The notes under the pieces were generated by a model. The model was not told the origin of the DNA, ran no database searches, and worked only from the letters and a program-made list of their open reading frames with translations. A DNA stretch of 8,342 nt from an uncultured Oscillospiraceae bacterium (GTDB lineage: Bacteria; Bacillota; Clostridia; Oscillospirales; Acutalibacteraceae), in NCBI GenBank assembly GCA_902490145.1, contig CABUCT010000047.1, positions 1 through 8,342 on the forward strand. Reading direction: 5' to 3'. Position numbers and translations under genes: made by a program. Each line of letters starts with the position of its first letter. Positions within the stretch are counted from its first letter, which is position 1. Positions 1-5,814 of this stretch are shown piece after piece.

Positions 1-42
1 AAAATTTATTTACATTTTACTTAGATTTTACAAAAAAGATTG

Positions 43-71
43 TTGTATTTTGTGCAGATCTATGTTATTAT
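43..71 (+). promoter_or_regulatory. Candidate promoter of the dockerin gene
   Basis: An extended -10, TG-T-TATTAT, lies at 63-71. A weak -35, TTGTAT, lies at 43-48, giving a 17-base spacer. Transcription would start near 78 and leave a leader of about 55 bases. The -35 matches only TTG of the consensus, so the call rests mainly on the extended -10 and correct spacing. Confidence 0.4.
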
Positions 72-117
72 CGCTTTAGGCAATACATTATCAGCAAAAC
101 TCTATTCATTCTTTGTT

Positions 118-124
118 AGGAGGA
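118..124 (+). promoter_or_regulatory. Ribosome binding site fixing the dockerin-protein start
   Basis: AGGAGGA sits 9 bases before ATG at 134. An in-frame TTG at 113 lies upstream of and overlapping this site, so it cannot be served by it. The ATG at 134 also begins a clean signal peptide. Both facts decide the start. Confidence 0.85.
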
Positions 125-133
125 TACTCTTTT

Positions 134-1882
134 ATGAAAAAAACAAAAAAAGCCCTGTCATTGTTCCTATCTTTTCTTATGGCCGGTAGTGTCGTTTCTG
201 TGGGTATGTTAGGTGTTTCAGCAAGTGATAACATCGGCAATAAGCAGAATGGGAATACCAAAATTACAGCCGACCAAGAAGAGGAATATATCACTTCAAG
301 ATCATGGAATGCTTCTTCTTTTAAGAACGACGATCTTGTCTTTGGTGATGAATCTCTTTATAACATCTATACAAGAAGACAAACTGCCGGTGCATACTGC
401 AGTGGTATGGTAGGATATGCAAGTTATGGAAATACTGTCGCTTTAAAAGCTCATCATACATATCGTTATGATGTTCAGGTTTATATTGATTCAGTGGCAG
501 AGGGAGATGAAGACGAACCGATTTTATTTGCTGACATGCATAATCAATCAGTATCAAAACCAGCACCTGAAAACACTTATTTCTCTAACGGACTTTTAAA
601 ATCCGATTATGACAAAATTGACGGTTATGAATATGACCCCGTTTACGGACATAAATATAAAACAGTTTCATTGGAACTTAGTGCCAGAGAAAGCGGTGTT
701 GGTGAACCACGTATATATTACAATCACATTACATCTGAAACAAAGTATGAAACAAAAGAGAGTTACGGTGTAGGATATGTGCGTGTTTATAAATGCTTTG
801 TTTACGATCTTGGCAACAAAGAGAATCCTTCAAATACTCTGATTCAAACACTTGATTGCGGTAATGATAATATAATGAGCGAAGAATCCTTTGGTGTAAA
901 TCCAAAGCATCCTGATGCAGAGCCGATATCTTCAATCGTTCTGCCGGCAGGTATTCACGTATCAAAGGCTAATGTCGGCAATTGCGACAACACAATGCTT
1001 GTCGGTAACGCCGGAATTAATCTTTCTAAAGGTAAATACAAATTCAATTACACTTTCGTAAACATCGAAGAGGATGCAGAAGGAACACTGTTTACTCTTG
1101 ACATTGCCAAAGACGGTGTATCACAATACAAAAAAGAAATAGCAAAATCTGATATCCCAGACAATGGATTGGTTTCAGTTCCTTATGAAGTTACCGAAGC
1201 CGGAAATTATACTTCTTCCCTGCTTATCGGGAACAAGACCGGATTTATTATTACATCAATATCAATTGAAATAAATGTTGATTTTCAGGAAATTGCTGAT
1301 GTTGACTCAAAAATAGCCGCCATCGGAACAGTAGAATATACTGACGAATGCAAAGCAAAAATTACTGACGCCTCCGATGCATACAATGCTTTGGTGGAAA
1401 AATATGGTGACGTTGATACAATTGATTCTTACTTGGAAAATGAAACCGTGCTTTTAGACGCTCTTGATGCCTATGAACAGCTTGAGAGCAAACAAGCATT
1501 GATTAATAATACTGTTCAACTCATCAATGCTATAGGTGAAGTAACTAAAGACAGTCTTGAAAACATCGTAGCTGCCGAAGATTCGGTTGAAAATCTTAAG
1601 CTTACTTACGGCAATGACGTTGTAAATTCTATTCCCAACTACCAAATTCTTTTAGACTCCCGTGCAAAATATGATTCTTTGTTCATTATAAAGCTCGGAG
1701 ATGTTGATCAAAACGGTGATATTACTTCTTACGACGCACTTTTAGCTCTCCAGGCTGCTGTTGGTAAAAAAGAGCTTACAGAAAGTCAAAAATCTGCGGC
1801 CGATATTGACAAAAACGGAACTGTTACCACCTCTGACGCTCTTAAAATTCTTCAGGCTGCTGTTGGCAAAATTCAGCTCTAA
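134..1882 (+). CDS. Secreted type I dockerin protein, no catalytic domain recognised
   Basis: The 582-residue product starts with a Sec signal peptide: a lysine-rich n-region, a hydrophobic core at about 7-28 and a probable cut after V28-S29-A30. Residues about 45-250 and 250-387 look beta-rich and I do not recognise them; the second part has alternating hydrophobic strands like a carbohydrate-binding beta-sandwich. Residues about 391-515 form two tandem helical repeats of the type common in clostridial surface proteins. The C-terminus (521-582) is a type I dockerin with two calcium loops: D523, D525, N527, D529, D534 and D557, D559, N561, D568, each followed by a matching helix ending QAAVG. 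Dockerins bind cohesins on scaffoldins, so the protein is probably displayed on a cellulosome-like or amylosome-like complex. With no hydrolase domain it may bind glycan or act structurally. It has its own promoter and terminators. The dockerin is certain; the role is not. Confidence 0.9.
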   Translation: MKKTKKALSLFLSFLMAGSVVSVGMLGVSASDNIGNKQNGNTKITADQEEEYITSRSWNASSFKNDDLVFGDESLYNIYTRRQTAGAYCSGMVGYASYGNTVALKAHHTYRYDVQVYIDSVAEGDEDEPILFADMHNQSVSKPAPENTYFSNGLLKSDYDKIDGYEYDPVYGHKYKTVSLELSARESGVGEPRIYYNHITSETKYETKESYGVGYVRVYKCFVYDLGNKENPSNTLIQTLDCGNDNIMSEESFGVNPKHPDAEPISSIVLPAGIHVSKANVGNCDNTMLVGNAGINLSKGKYKFNYTFVNIEEDAEGTLFTLDIAKDGVSQYKKEIAKSDIPDNGLVSVPYEVTEAGNYTSSLLIGNKTGFIITSISIEINVDFQEIADVDSKIAAIGTVEYTDECKAKITDASDAYNALVEKYGDVDTIDSYLENETVLLDALDAYEQLESKQALINNTVQLINAIGEVTKDSLENIVAAEDSVENLKLTYGNDVVNSIPNYQILLDSRAKYDSLFIIKLGDVDQNGDITSYDALLALQAAVGKKELTESQKSAADIDKNGTVTTSDALKILQAAVGKIQL

Positions 1883-1929
1883 TTAATGCATATACACAAT
1901 TTAAAAATTCTATTATGTAATTGCCGTGG

Positions 1930-1964
1930 ACTTCTCTAAGCCGGGCAATATTAGTGAAGTTTTT
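1930..1964 (+). terminator. Intrinsic terminator after the dockerin gene (proximal)
   Basis: ACTTC (1930-1934) pairs with GAAGT (1956-1960), and CTAA (1936-1939) pairs with TTAG (1951-1954), with one T-T mismatch between them. The loop is 11 bases. A T-run at 1960-1964 follows directly. It lies 47 bases after the stop codon. The stem is AU-rich, so it may be leaky. Confidence 0.6.
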
Positions 1965-1969
1965 ATATC

Positions 1970-1989
1970 GAAACACTTAAATGTGTTTC
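1970..1989. other. Small hairpin between two terminators
   Basis: GAAACAC (1970-1976) pairs perfectly with GTGTTTC (1983-1989) over a 6-base loop. No T-run follows, so it is not a terminator by itself. It may protect the 3' end of the transcript or have no function. Confidence 0.35.
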
Positions 1990-2014
1990 ATAATCTAAAT
2001 AATATATAATTGAT

Positions 2015-2061
2015 AAAAATCAGCAACCGAAAGGTATTAATTCTTTCGGTTGCTGATTTTT
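2015..2061. terminator. Strong 19-bp, potentially bidirectional terminator
   Basis: A perfect 19-bp inverted repeat has arms at 2015-2033 and 2043-2061 and a 9-base loop. The GC-containing core is CAGCAACCGAAAG paired with CTTTCGGTTGCTG. The arms end in A5 on the left and T5 on the right, so it can work on either strand. It is a second stop for the dockerin transcript and shields the spacer that follows. Confidence 0.9.
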
Positions 2062-2371
2062 GTTATCGAAACTTTCGGTTAAGTCAAAGAAGTTTCCCAG
2101 TAAAAATCCTTGTTTTCAAACATTGATAAACACAAATTATTAATGAATTATAGGTAAAATTAACACATATCTAAATTTTATACGAACTTGCCCGCCTACA
2201 GGCAGCAGTGCAAGTGTCGCAGGCCAAATATATTTTAGTTCATATTTCAGCTCGTCATTAAAATAACATTCCAGAGCTTACTCAAGCCTCTGTCTTAGAC
2301 GAGAATTCCGAAGGCGTACTGTTTTATAAATCTATGCCCGAAAAACATAATTAGCTATTAATTATAAGTAT
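2062..2371. other. Long intergenic spacer before the DUF3737 gene
   Basis: No gene with a start codon and ribosome binding site is visible on either strand. The parts at 2062-2182 and 2304-2371 are AT-rich and show nothing firm. There is a TTGATA at 2123-2128 with a -10-like TTATAG at 2148-2153, but the 19-base spacing is poor. The middle part, 2183-2303, is richer in GC and folds strongly; it is listed separately. Confidence 0.6.
2183..2303. other. Cluster of three stem-loops, possible small RNA or dispersed repeat
   Basis: Three hairpins follow one another with gaps of only 6 and 3 bases. The first pairs CGA-ACTTGC (2183-2191) with GCAAGT-g-TCG (2210-2219) and holds an inner GCCTACAGGC (2194-2203). 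The second pairs AAATAT (2226-2231) with ATATTT (2242-2247). The third pairs CTCGTC (2251-2256) with GACGAG (2298-2303) and encloses an 8-bp hairpin, CAGAGCTT (2272-2279) with AAGC-c-TCTG (2284-2292). I do not recognise the family. The strand cannot be fixed. The minus strand has an open frame of 45 codons (2277 down to 2140) but no start codon. A mobile intergenic repeat is as likely as a small RNA. Confidence 0.5.
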
Positions 2372-2400
2372 TTGATATTTTTAAAAGTCTGATGTATAAT
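2372..2400 (+). promoter_or_regulatory. Promoter of the DUF3737-MATE unit
   Basis: TTGATA (2372-2377) and a perfect TATAAT (2395-2400) are separated by 17 bases, 11 of 12 matches to the sigma-A consensus. The start would be near 2407. That leaves a leader under 20 bases that contains little beyond the ribosome binding site, so no riboswitch or attenuator fits here. Confidence 0.85.
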
Positions 2401-2413
2401 ATTTTAAAATCAA

Positions 2414-2419
2414 GGGAGG
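2414..2419 (+). promoter_or_regulatory. Ribosome binding site choosing between two adjacent ATGs
   Basis: GGGAGG ends 6 bases before ATG at 2426 but only 3 bases before the in-frame ATG at 2423. The second ATG has the usual spacing, so the protein probably starts there. The difference is one methionine. Confidence 0.7.
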
Positions 2420-2425
2420 TATATG

Positions 2426-3265
2426 ATGAAAGTAATTGAAAACAAAACCTTTGATAAAGAACGTGCTTTTTACGGAAGCCGAGAACTTACTGTAAACCAC
2501 TGTGCATTTGACGGACCGGCCGACGGAGAAAGTGCTTTTAAAGAATGTTCGAATATTAATGCTGAAAACTGTTTTTTTAATCTTCGGTATCCGTTTTGGC
2601 ATGATAATATGATTAAAATTTCTGATTCGGAAATGACCGATCTTTGCAGAGCTGCTCTTTGGTATTCAAATCATATTGAAATTATCGGCACAAAAATGCA
2701 TGGAATCAAAGCATTGCGTGAATGCAGCAATGTTTATGTTCATAACTGCGACATTATTTCTCCCGAATTCGGATGGTTCGTTAAAAATATTCGTATGGAA
2801 AATACCCAAGCTGTCAGTGAATATTTTATGATGCGTTCAGAAAATCTAAACTTTACTAATGTAAAATTCAAAGGTAAATATTCTTTTCAATATATTAAAA
2901 ACGCGGTGTTTGAGAATTGTACTTTTGACACTAAAGACGCTTTCTGGCACGGCGAAAATGTAACTGTGAGAAACAGTGTGATAAAAGGTGAATACCTTGC
3001 ATGGTATTCCGACGGCTTAACGCTTGAAAACTGCAAAATAATCGGCACTCAGCCTTTTTGCTATTGCAAAAACCTGAAGCTTATTAACTGTGAAATGATC
3101 GACACCGATCTGTGTTTTGAAAAATCTGAAGTAGAAGCAAGCATTACTACACCAGTAATCAGCATTAAAAATCCGCTTTCAGGAAAAATATCTGTTCCTG
3201 CAATGAATGAGATCATTCGGGATAATGTTAATTATAAAGGTGAAATTGTTATTACCAATAAATAA
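2426..3265 (+). CDS. DUF3737 family protein, predicted right-handed beta-helix
   Basis: The 279-residue product matches the family I know as DUF3737, full length. Visible landmarks are the start MKVIENKTF, DGPADGESAFKEC at 29-41, NLRYPFWHD at 52-60, a LRECSNV turn near the middle and a second FWHG at 173-176. The body is made of short repeats of about 20 residues in which asparagine and cysteine recur in an N-C pattern at turn positions, as in pectate-lyase-like beta-helices with asparagine ladders. There is no signal peptide, so it is cytosolic. The biochemical role of the family is unknown to me; no catalytic site can be assigned. It has a strong promoter just upstream, and a MATE exporter follows after 99 bases with no convincing terminator between, so the two are probably on one transcript. 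Confidence 0.88.
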   Translation: MKVIENKTFDKERAFYGSRELTVNHCAFDGPADGESAFKECSNINAENCFFNLRYPFWHDNMIKISDSEMTDLCRAALWYSNHIEIIGTKMHGIKALRECSNVYVHNCDIISPEFGWFVKNIRMENTQAVSEYFMMRSENLNFTNVKFKGKYSFQYIKNAVFENCTFDTKDAFWHGENVTVRNSVIKGEYLAWYSDGLTLENCKIIGTQPFCYCKNLKLINCEMIDTDLCFEKSEVEASITTPVISIKNPLSGKISVPAMNEIIRDNVNYKGEIVITNK

Positions 3266-3364
3266 ATTCATCATATTTATATGTATTTTAATAATGCAGA
3301 AATTATAAATTCAAAATCGGATTCGTATTTTTTAGTTTCTTAAAAGAAAGGATATTGTTCTGCA

Positions 3365-4738
3365 ATGAGAAAAAAAGCACACGTCGGAATGTTGCCGGTA
3401 ATAATTGCTTTGGCTTGGCCGACAATGCTGGAGCAGCTCATGCAGACAGCTGTTCAGTATATTGACACTGCAATGGTCGGAGTACTTGGAACAAATGCAA
3501 CGGCAGCAGTTGGGTCAACCAGCACCGTAAACTGGTTGATAGGAAGCACAATATCTGCTCTTGGGGTTGGATTTTTGGCATATATCTCTCAGTCTATCGG
3601 TGCGGGAAAATTCGAAAAAGCTAAAAAGGCTGCCGGACAAGCAATGATTACCGTACTGTTTGTCGGAACCTTCTTTACTCTTCTCACAATAATACTGAGT
3701 GATAAAATTCCCATATGGATGCGTGTAGATTCCGATATCAGAGATATAGCGTCACAGTATTTCTTAATTTTATATACACCTATGCTCTTCCGCTCCGCAA
3801 GTATTATATTCGGAACGGTTCTCAGAGCTGCGGGTGATACAAAAACGCCTCTGAAAGTAGGCATTTTAGTTAACCTAATCAATATTATCCTCAATTACTT
3901 TTTAATCTATCCAACACGAAAATTGTCTTTTTGGAATATTATTATAACCGTACCCGGTGCTGGCCTGAATGTTAAAGGAGCGGCCGTTGCAAGTGCCATT
4001 GCATATACCTGCGGCGGCATAGCTATTACATATAAGCTTTGGCATCATAAAAATATTTCTCCGTGCGGTCAAAGTCTTCGTCCGGATTTTAAAGTCTTAA
4101 AATCTTGTCTGCGTATAGCATTTCCGAATATGCTGCAAAGATTTGCTACATCTTTAGGATATGTTGCTTTTGCTTCTATGATAAATTCACTGGGTGAAAT
4201 ATCAACTGCGGCTCACACGATTGCCAATACGGTGGAATCCGCCTTTTATATCCCAGGTTGGGGGATGCAGACGGCAGCAGCAACCCTTGCAGGTAATGCC
4301 TGGGGTGCAAAAGATGAGAAAAAGCTACATAGCTTGGCCAAAACTATCCTTCCTCTTGAAGTCGTGCTTATGATTATTTCGGGTGGATTGCTCTTTATAT
4401 TTTCACCTCAGTTAATGCATCTATTCTCACAAGATCATGAAGTCATTGCACTTGGTACAACTGTTCTTAGAATGGTAGCTATATCAGAACCGTTTTACGG
4501 TGTGCCTATCGTTATTGAAGGAATCATGCAGGGAGTCGGAAACACTGTTGCTCCGTTTATATATAATGTACTCGGCATGTGGTGTGCACGAATTGCGGGC
4601 ACATTTGTTTGTACACAAATATTAGGACACGGACTTATATCGGCATGGGGTTGCATGATCGCCCATAATATGCTGCTTTTCATTTTTTTCACTGTACATT
4701 ATCTTACGGGAAAATGGAAATCAAAAAAGAAAATATAA
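3365..4738 (+). CDS. MATE family multidrug/cation antiporter
   Basis: The 457-residue product has the normal MATE length and about twelve hydrophobic segments in two halves. The first half opens with ALAWPTMLEQLMQT and a YIDTAMVG motif, followed by the loop SIGAGKFEKAKKAAGQA. The second half repeats this plan, with TLAGNAWGAKDEKKLHS as its equivalent loop near residues 310-325. MATE proteins export drugs, dyes or metabolites through the inner membrane using a Na+ or H+ gradient; the substrate cannot be read from sequence. The start ATG at 3365 has a weaker, distant AAAGGA (3347-3352, 12 bases away), and a small hairpin, TTTCT-taaa-AGAAA at 3336-3349, overlaps that site. It is probably read through from the DUF3737 gene and ends at the terminator 5 bases after its stop. 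Confidence 0.93.
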   Translation: MRKKAHVGMLPVIIALAWPTMLEQLMQTAVQYIDTAMVGVLGTNATAAVGSTSTVNWLIGSTISALGVGFLAYISQSIGAGKFEKAKKAAGQAMITVLFVGTFFTLLTIILSDKIPIWMRVDSDIRDIASQYFLILYTPMLFRSASIIFGTVLRAAGDTKTPLKVGILVNLINIILNYFLIYPTRKLSFWNIIITVPGAGLNVKGAAVASAIAYTCGGIAITYKLWHHKNISPCGQSLRPDFKVLKSCLRIAFPNMLQRFATSLGYVAFASMINSLGEISTAAHTIANTVESAFYIPGWGMQTAAATLAGNAWGAKDEKKLHSLAKTILPLEVVLMIISGGLLFIFSPQLMHLFSQDHEVIALGTTVLRMVAISEPFYGVPIVIEGIMQGVGNTVAPFIYNVLGMWCARIAGTFVCTQILGHGLISAWGCMIAHNMLLFIFFTVHYLTGKWKSKKKI

Positions 4739-4743
4739 ATATC

Positions 4744-4789
4744 AAAAGCATGCCACAAGATTTGTTCTTAAAACTTGTGATGTGCTTTT
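4744..4789 (+). terminator. Terminator of the DUF3737-MATE unit
   Basis: AAAAGCATG (4744-4752) pairs with TGTGCTTTT (4781-4789), including two G-U pairs. One C-A mismatch follows, then CACAAG (4754-4759) pairs with CTTGTG (4774-4779) over a 14-base loop. The right arm ends in TTTT. The position, 5 bases past the MATE stop, supports the call. Confidence 0.82.
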
Positions 4790-4867
4790 AATAATCTTAA
4801 TATTTTTACGATATTATTTATCTTAACGGTTTTGCTCAAATATCACACTAATTTAATTTTTGATTTG

Positions 4868-4896
4868 TTGACAGAAATTGCTTTTAGTGATATAAT
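4868..4896 (+). promoter_or_regulatory. Perfect consensus extended -10 promoter of the degV unit
   Basis: TTGACA (4868-4873), a 17-base spacer, and TATAAT (4891-4896) match the consensus at all 12 positions. TG at 4888-4889 adds an extended -10. Transcription would start near 4903, giving a leader of about 26 bases with only the GGAGGA site at 4918-4923. No operator-like repeat overlaps it, so strong constitutive use is likely. Confidence 0.95.
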
Positions 4897-4928
4897 TAAC
4901 AAGATAAATTTTTCTTTGGAGGATTTTT

Positions 4929-5786
4929 ATGTCCAAAATTGTTAAAATTTCCACTGACAGTACCGCCGATTTATCCGGTGATCTTATAAAAAAATACGGG
5001 GTAAACGTCGTTCCGCTTCACGTTGAAATGGATGGAAAAAGTTATAGTGACGGCATTGATATACATCCGTCAGATCTTTATGAATATTATGAAAAAACCG
5101 GAAAAATCGCTCACTCAAGTGCTGTAAACGTGGGTGAATATACAAGTGTTTTTGAAAAGCTTACAGCCGATGGAGCTGCAGTTGTTCACATTGCACTCGG
5201 AGATTTCCTTTCAAGCTCTTATCAAAATGCTGTCCTTGCTGCTGATGAATTTGAAAACGTTTTTGTGATAAACTCCAAAAATCTATCAACCGGCATCGGA
5301 CTTGTTGTGTTAAAAGCTGCTGAACTTGCGGCTGAAGGTCATGAGGCTTCGGAAATTGCTGAAATATGTAAGGAAGCTGTTGAACGTTTGGACGTATCTT
5401 TCATTCTTGAAACCGTCGATTATCTTCACGCAGGCGGACGTTGTTCCGGTGTTGCAAAATTCGGTGCAAATCTGCTTCAAATCAAACCAAGCATTGTTGT
5501 CACAAAAACAGGTATGGTAGTGGGGAAAAAATTCCGCGGAAAAATCAATGATTGCCGCATTAAATATATTGAAGATCAATTGGGTGATGCTTCTGATATT
5601 GAGCTTGACCGGATTTTCTTCACCCATTCCGGCATCGATAAGGAATCGGTTGATCTTATTATCGAAAAGATCAAGTCCATTGCTCCTTTCAAGGAGGTTA
5701 TCGAAACCACTGCCGGATGCGTAATTTCCTGCCATTGCGGTCCCGGATGCGGCGGAGTCCTTTTCTTCAGAAAACCCAAAAATTAA
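4929..5786 (+). CDS. DegV family protein (fatty-acid-binding, FakB type)
   Basis: The 285-residue product is a complete DegV protein. It shows the opening KISTDSTADL (7-15), VVPLHVEMDGKSYSDG, the fatty-acid-contact loop HSSAVN (62-67) where relatives usually have TSQP, LSSSYQNA (94-101) for the usual LSGTYQSA, YLHAGGR (165-171), and the C-terminal ISCHCGPGCGG. Relatives such as FakB bind a free fatty acid and present it to the kinase FakA for phosphorylation and entry into phospholipid; no FakA is in this window, so the partner would be elsewhere. It is cytosolic. The C-terminus carries C264, C268, C270 and C274; relatives I know usually have at most one cysteine there. It is first in a unit with a foldase-like lipoprotein 28 bases downstream, under a perfect consensus promoter. 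Confidence 0.93.
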   Translation: MSKIVKISTDSTADLSGDLIKKYGVNVVPLHVEMDGKSYSDGIDIHPSDLYEYYEKTGKIAHSSAVNVGEYTSVFEKLTADGAAVVHIALGDFLSSSYQNAVLAADEFENVFVINSKNLSTGIGLVVLKAAELAAEGHEASEIAEICKEAVERLDVSFILETVDYLHAGGRCSGVAKFGANLLQIKPSIVVTKTGMVVGKKFRGKINDCRIKYIEDQLGDASDIELDRIFFTHSGIDKESVDLIIEKIKSIAPFKEVIETTAGCVISCHCGPGCGGVLFFRKPKN

Positions 5787-5814
5787 GATTATATAAATTT
5801 TCGGAGGAATAACA

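Noticed and set aside
113..133. In-frame TTG start 7 codons upstream of the dockerin-protein ATG
   Set aside because: It lies before and across the ribosome binding site; the ATG at 134 has proper spacing and starts a standard signal peptide.
2361..2366. Minus-strand TATAAT upstream of the stem-loop block
   Set aside because: No acceptable -35 at 16-18 bases; not enough to claim minus-strand transcription of the block.
3267..3295. Possible separate MATE promoter, TTCATC with AATAAT
   Set aside because: The -35 matches 3 of 6 positions in a very AT-rich spacer where such matches are expected by chance.
3589..3894. 101-codon minus-strand open frame
   Set aside because: It is antisense to conserved MATE coding sequence and has no supporting ribosome binding site.
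4798..4816. TAATAT/ATATTA hairpin after the MATE terminator
   Set aside because: Only A-T pairs in AT-rich DNA; not distinguishable from chance.
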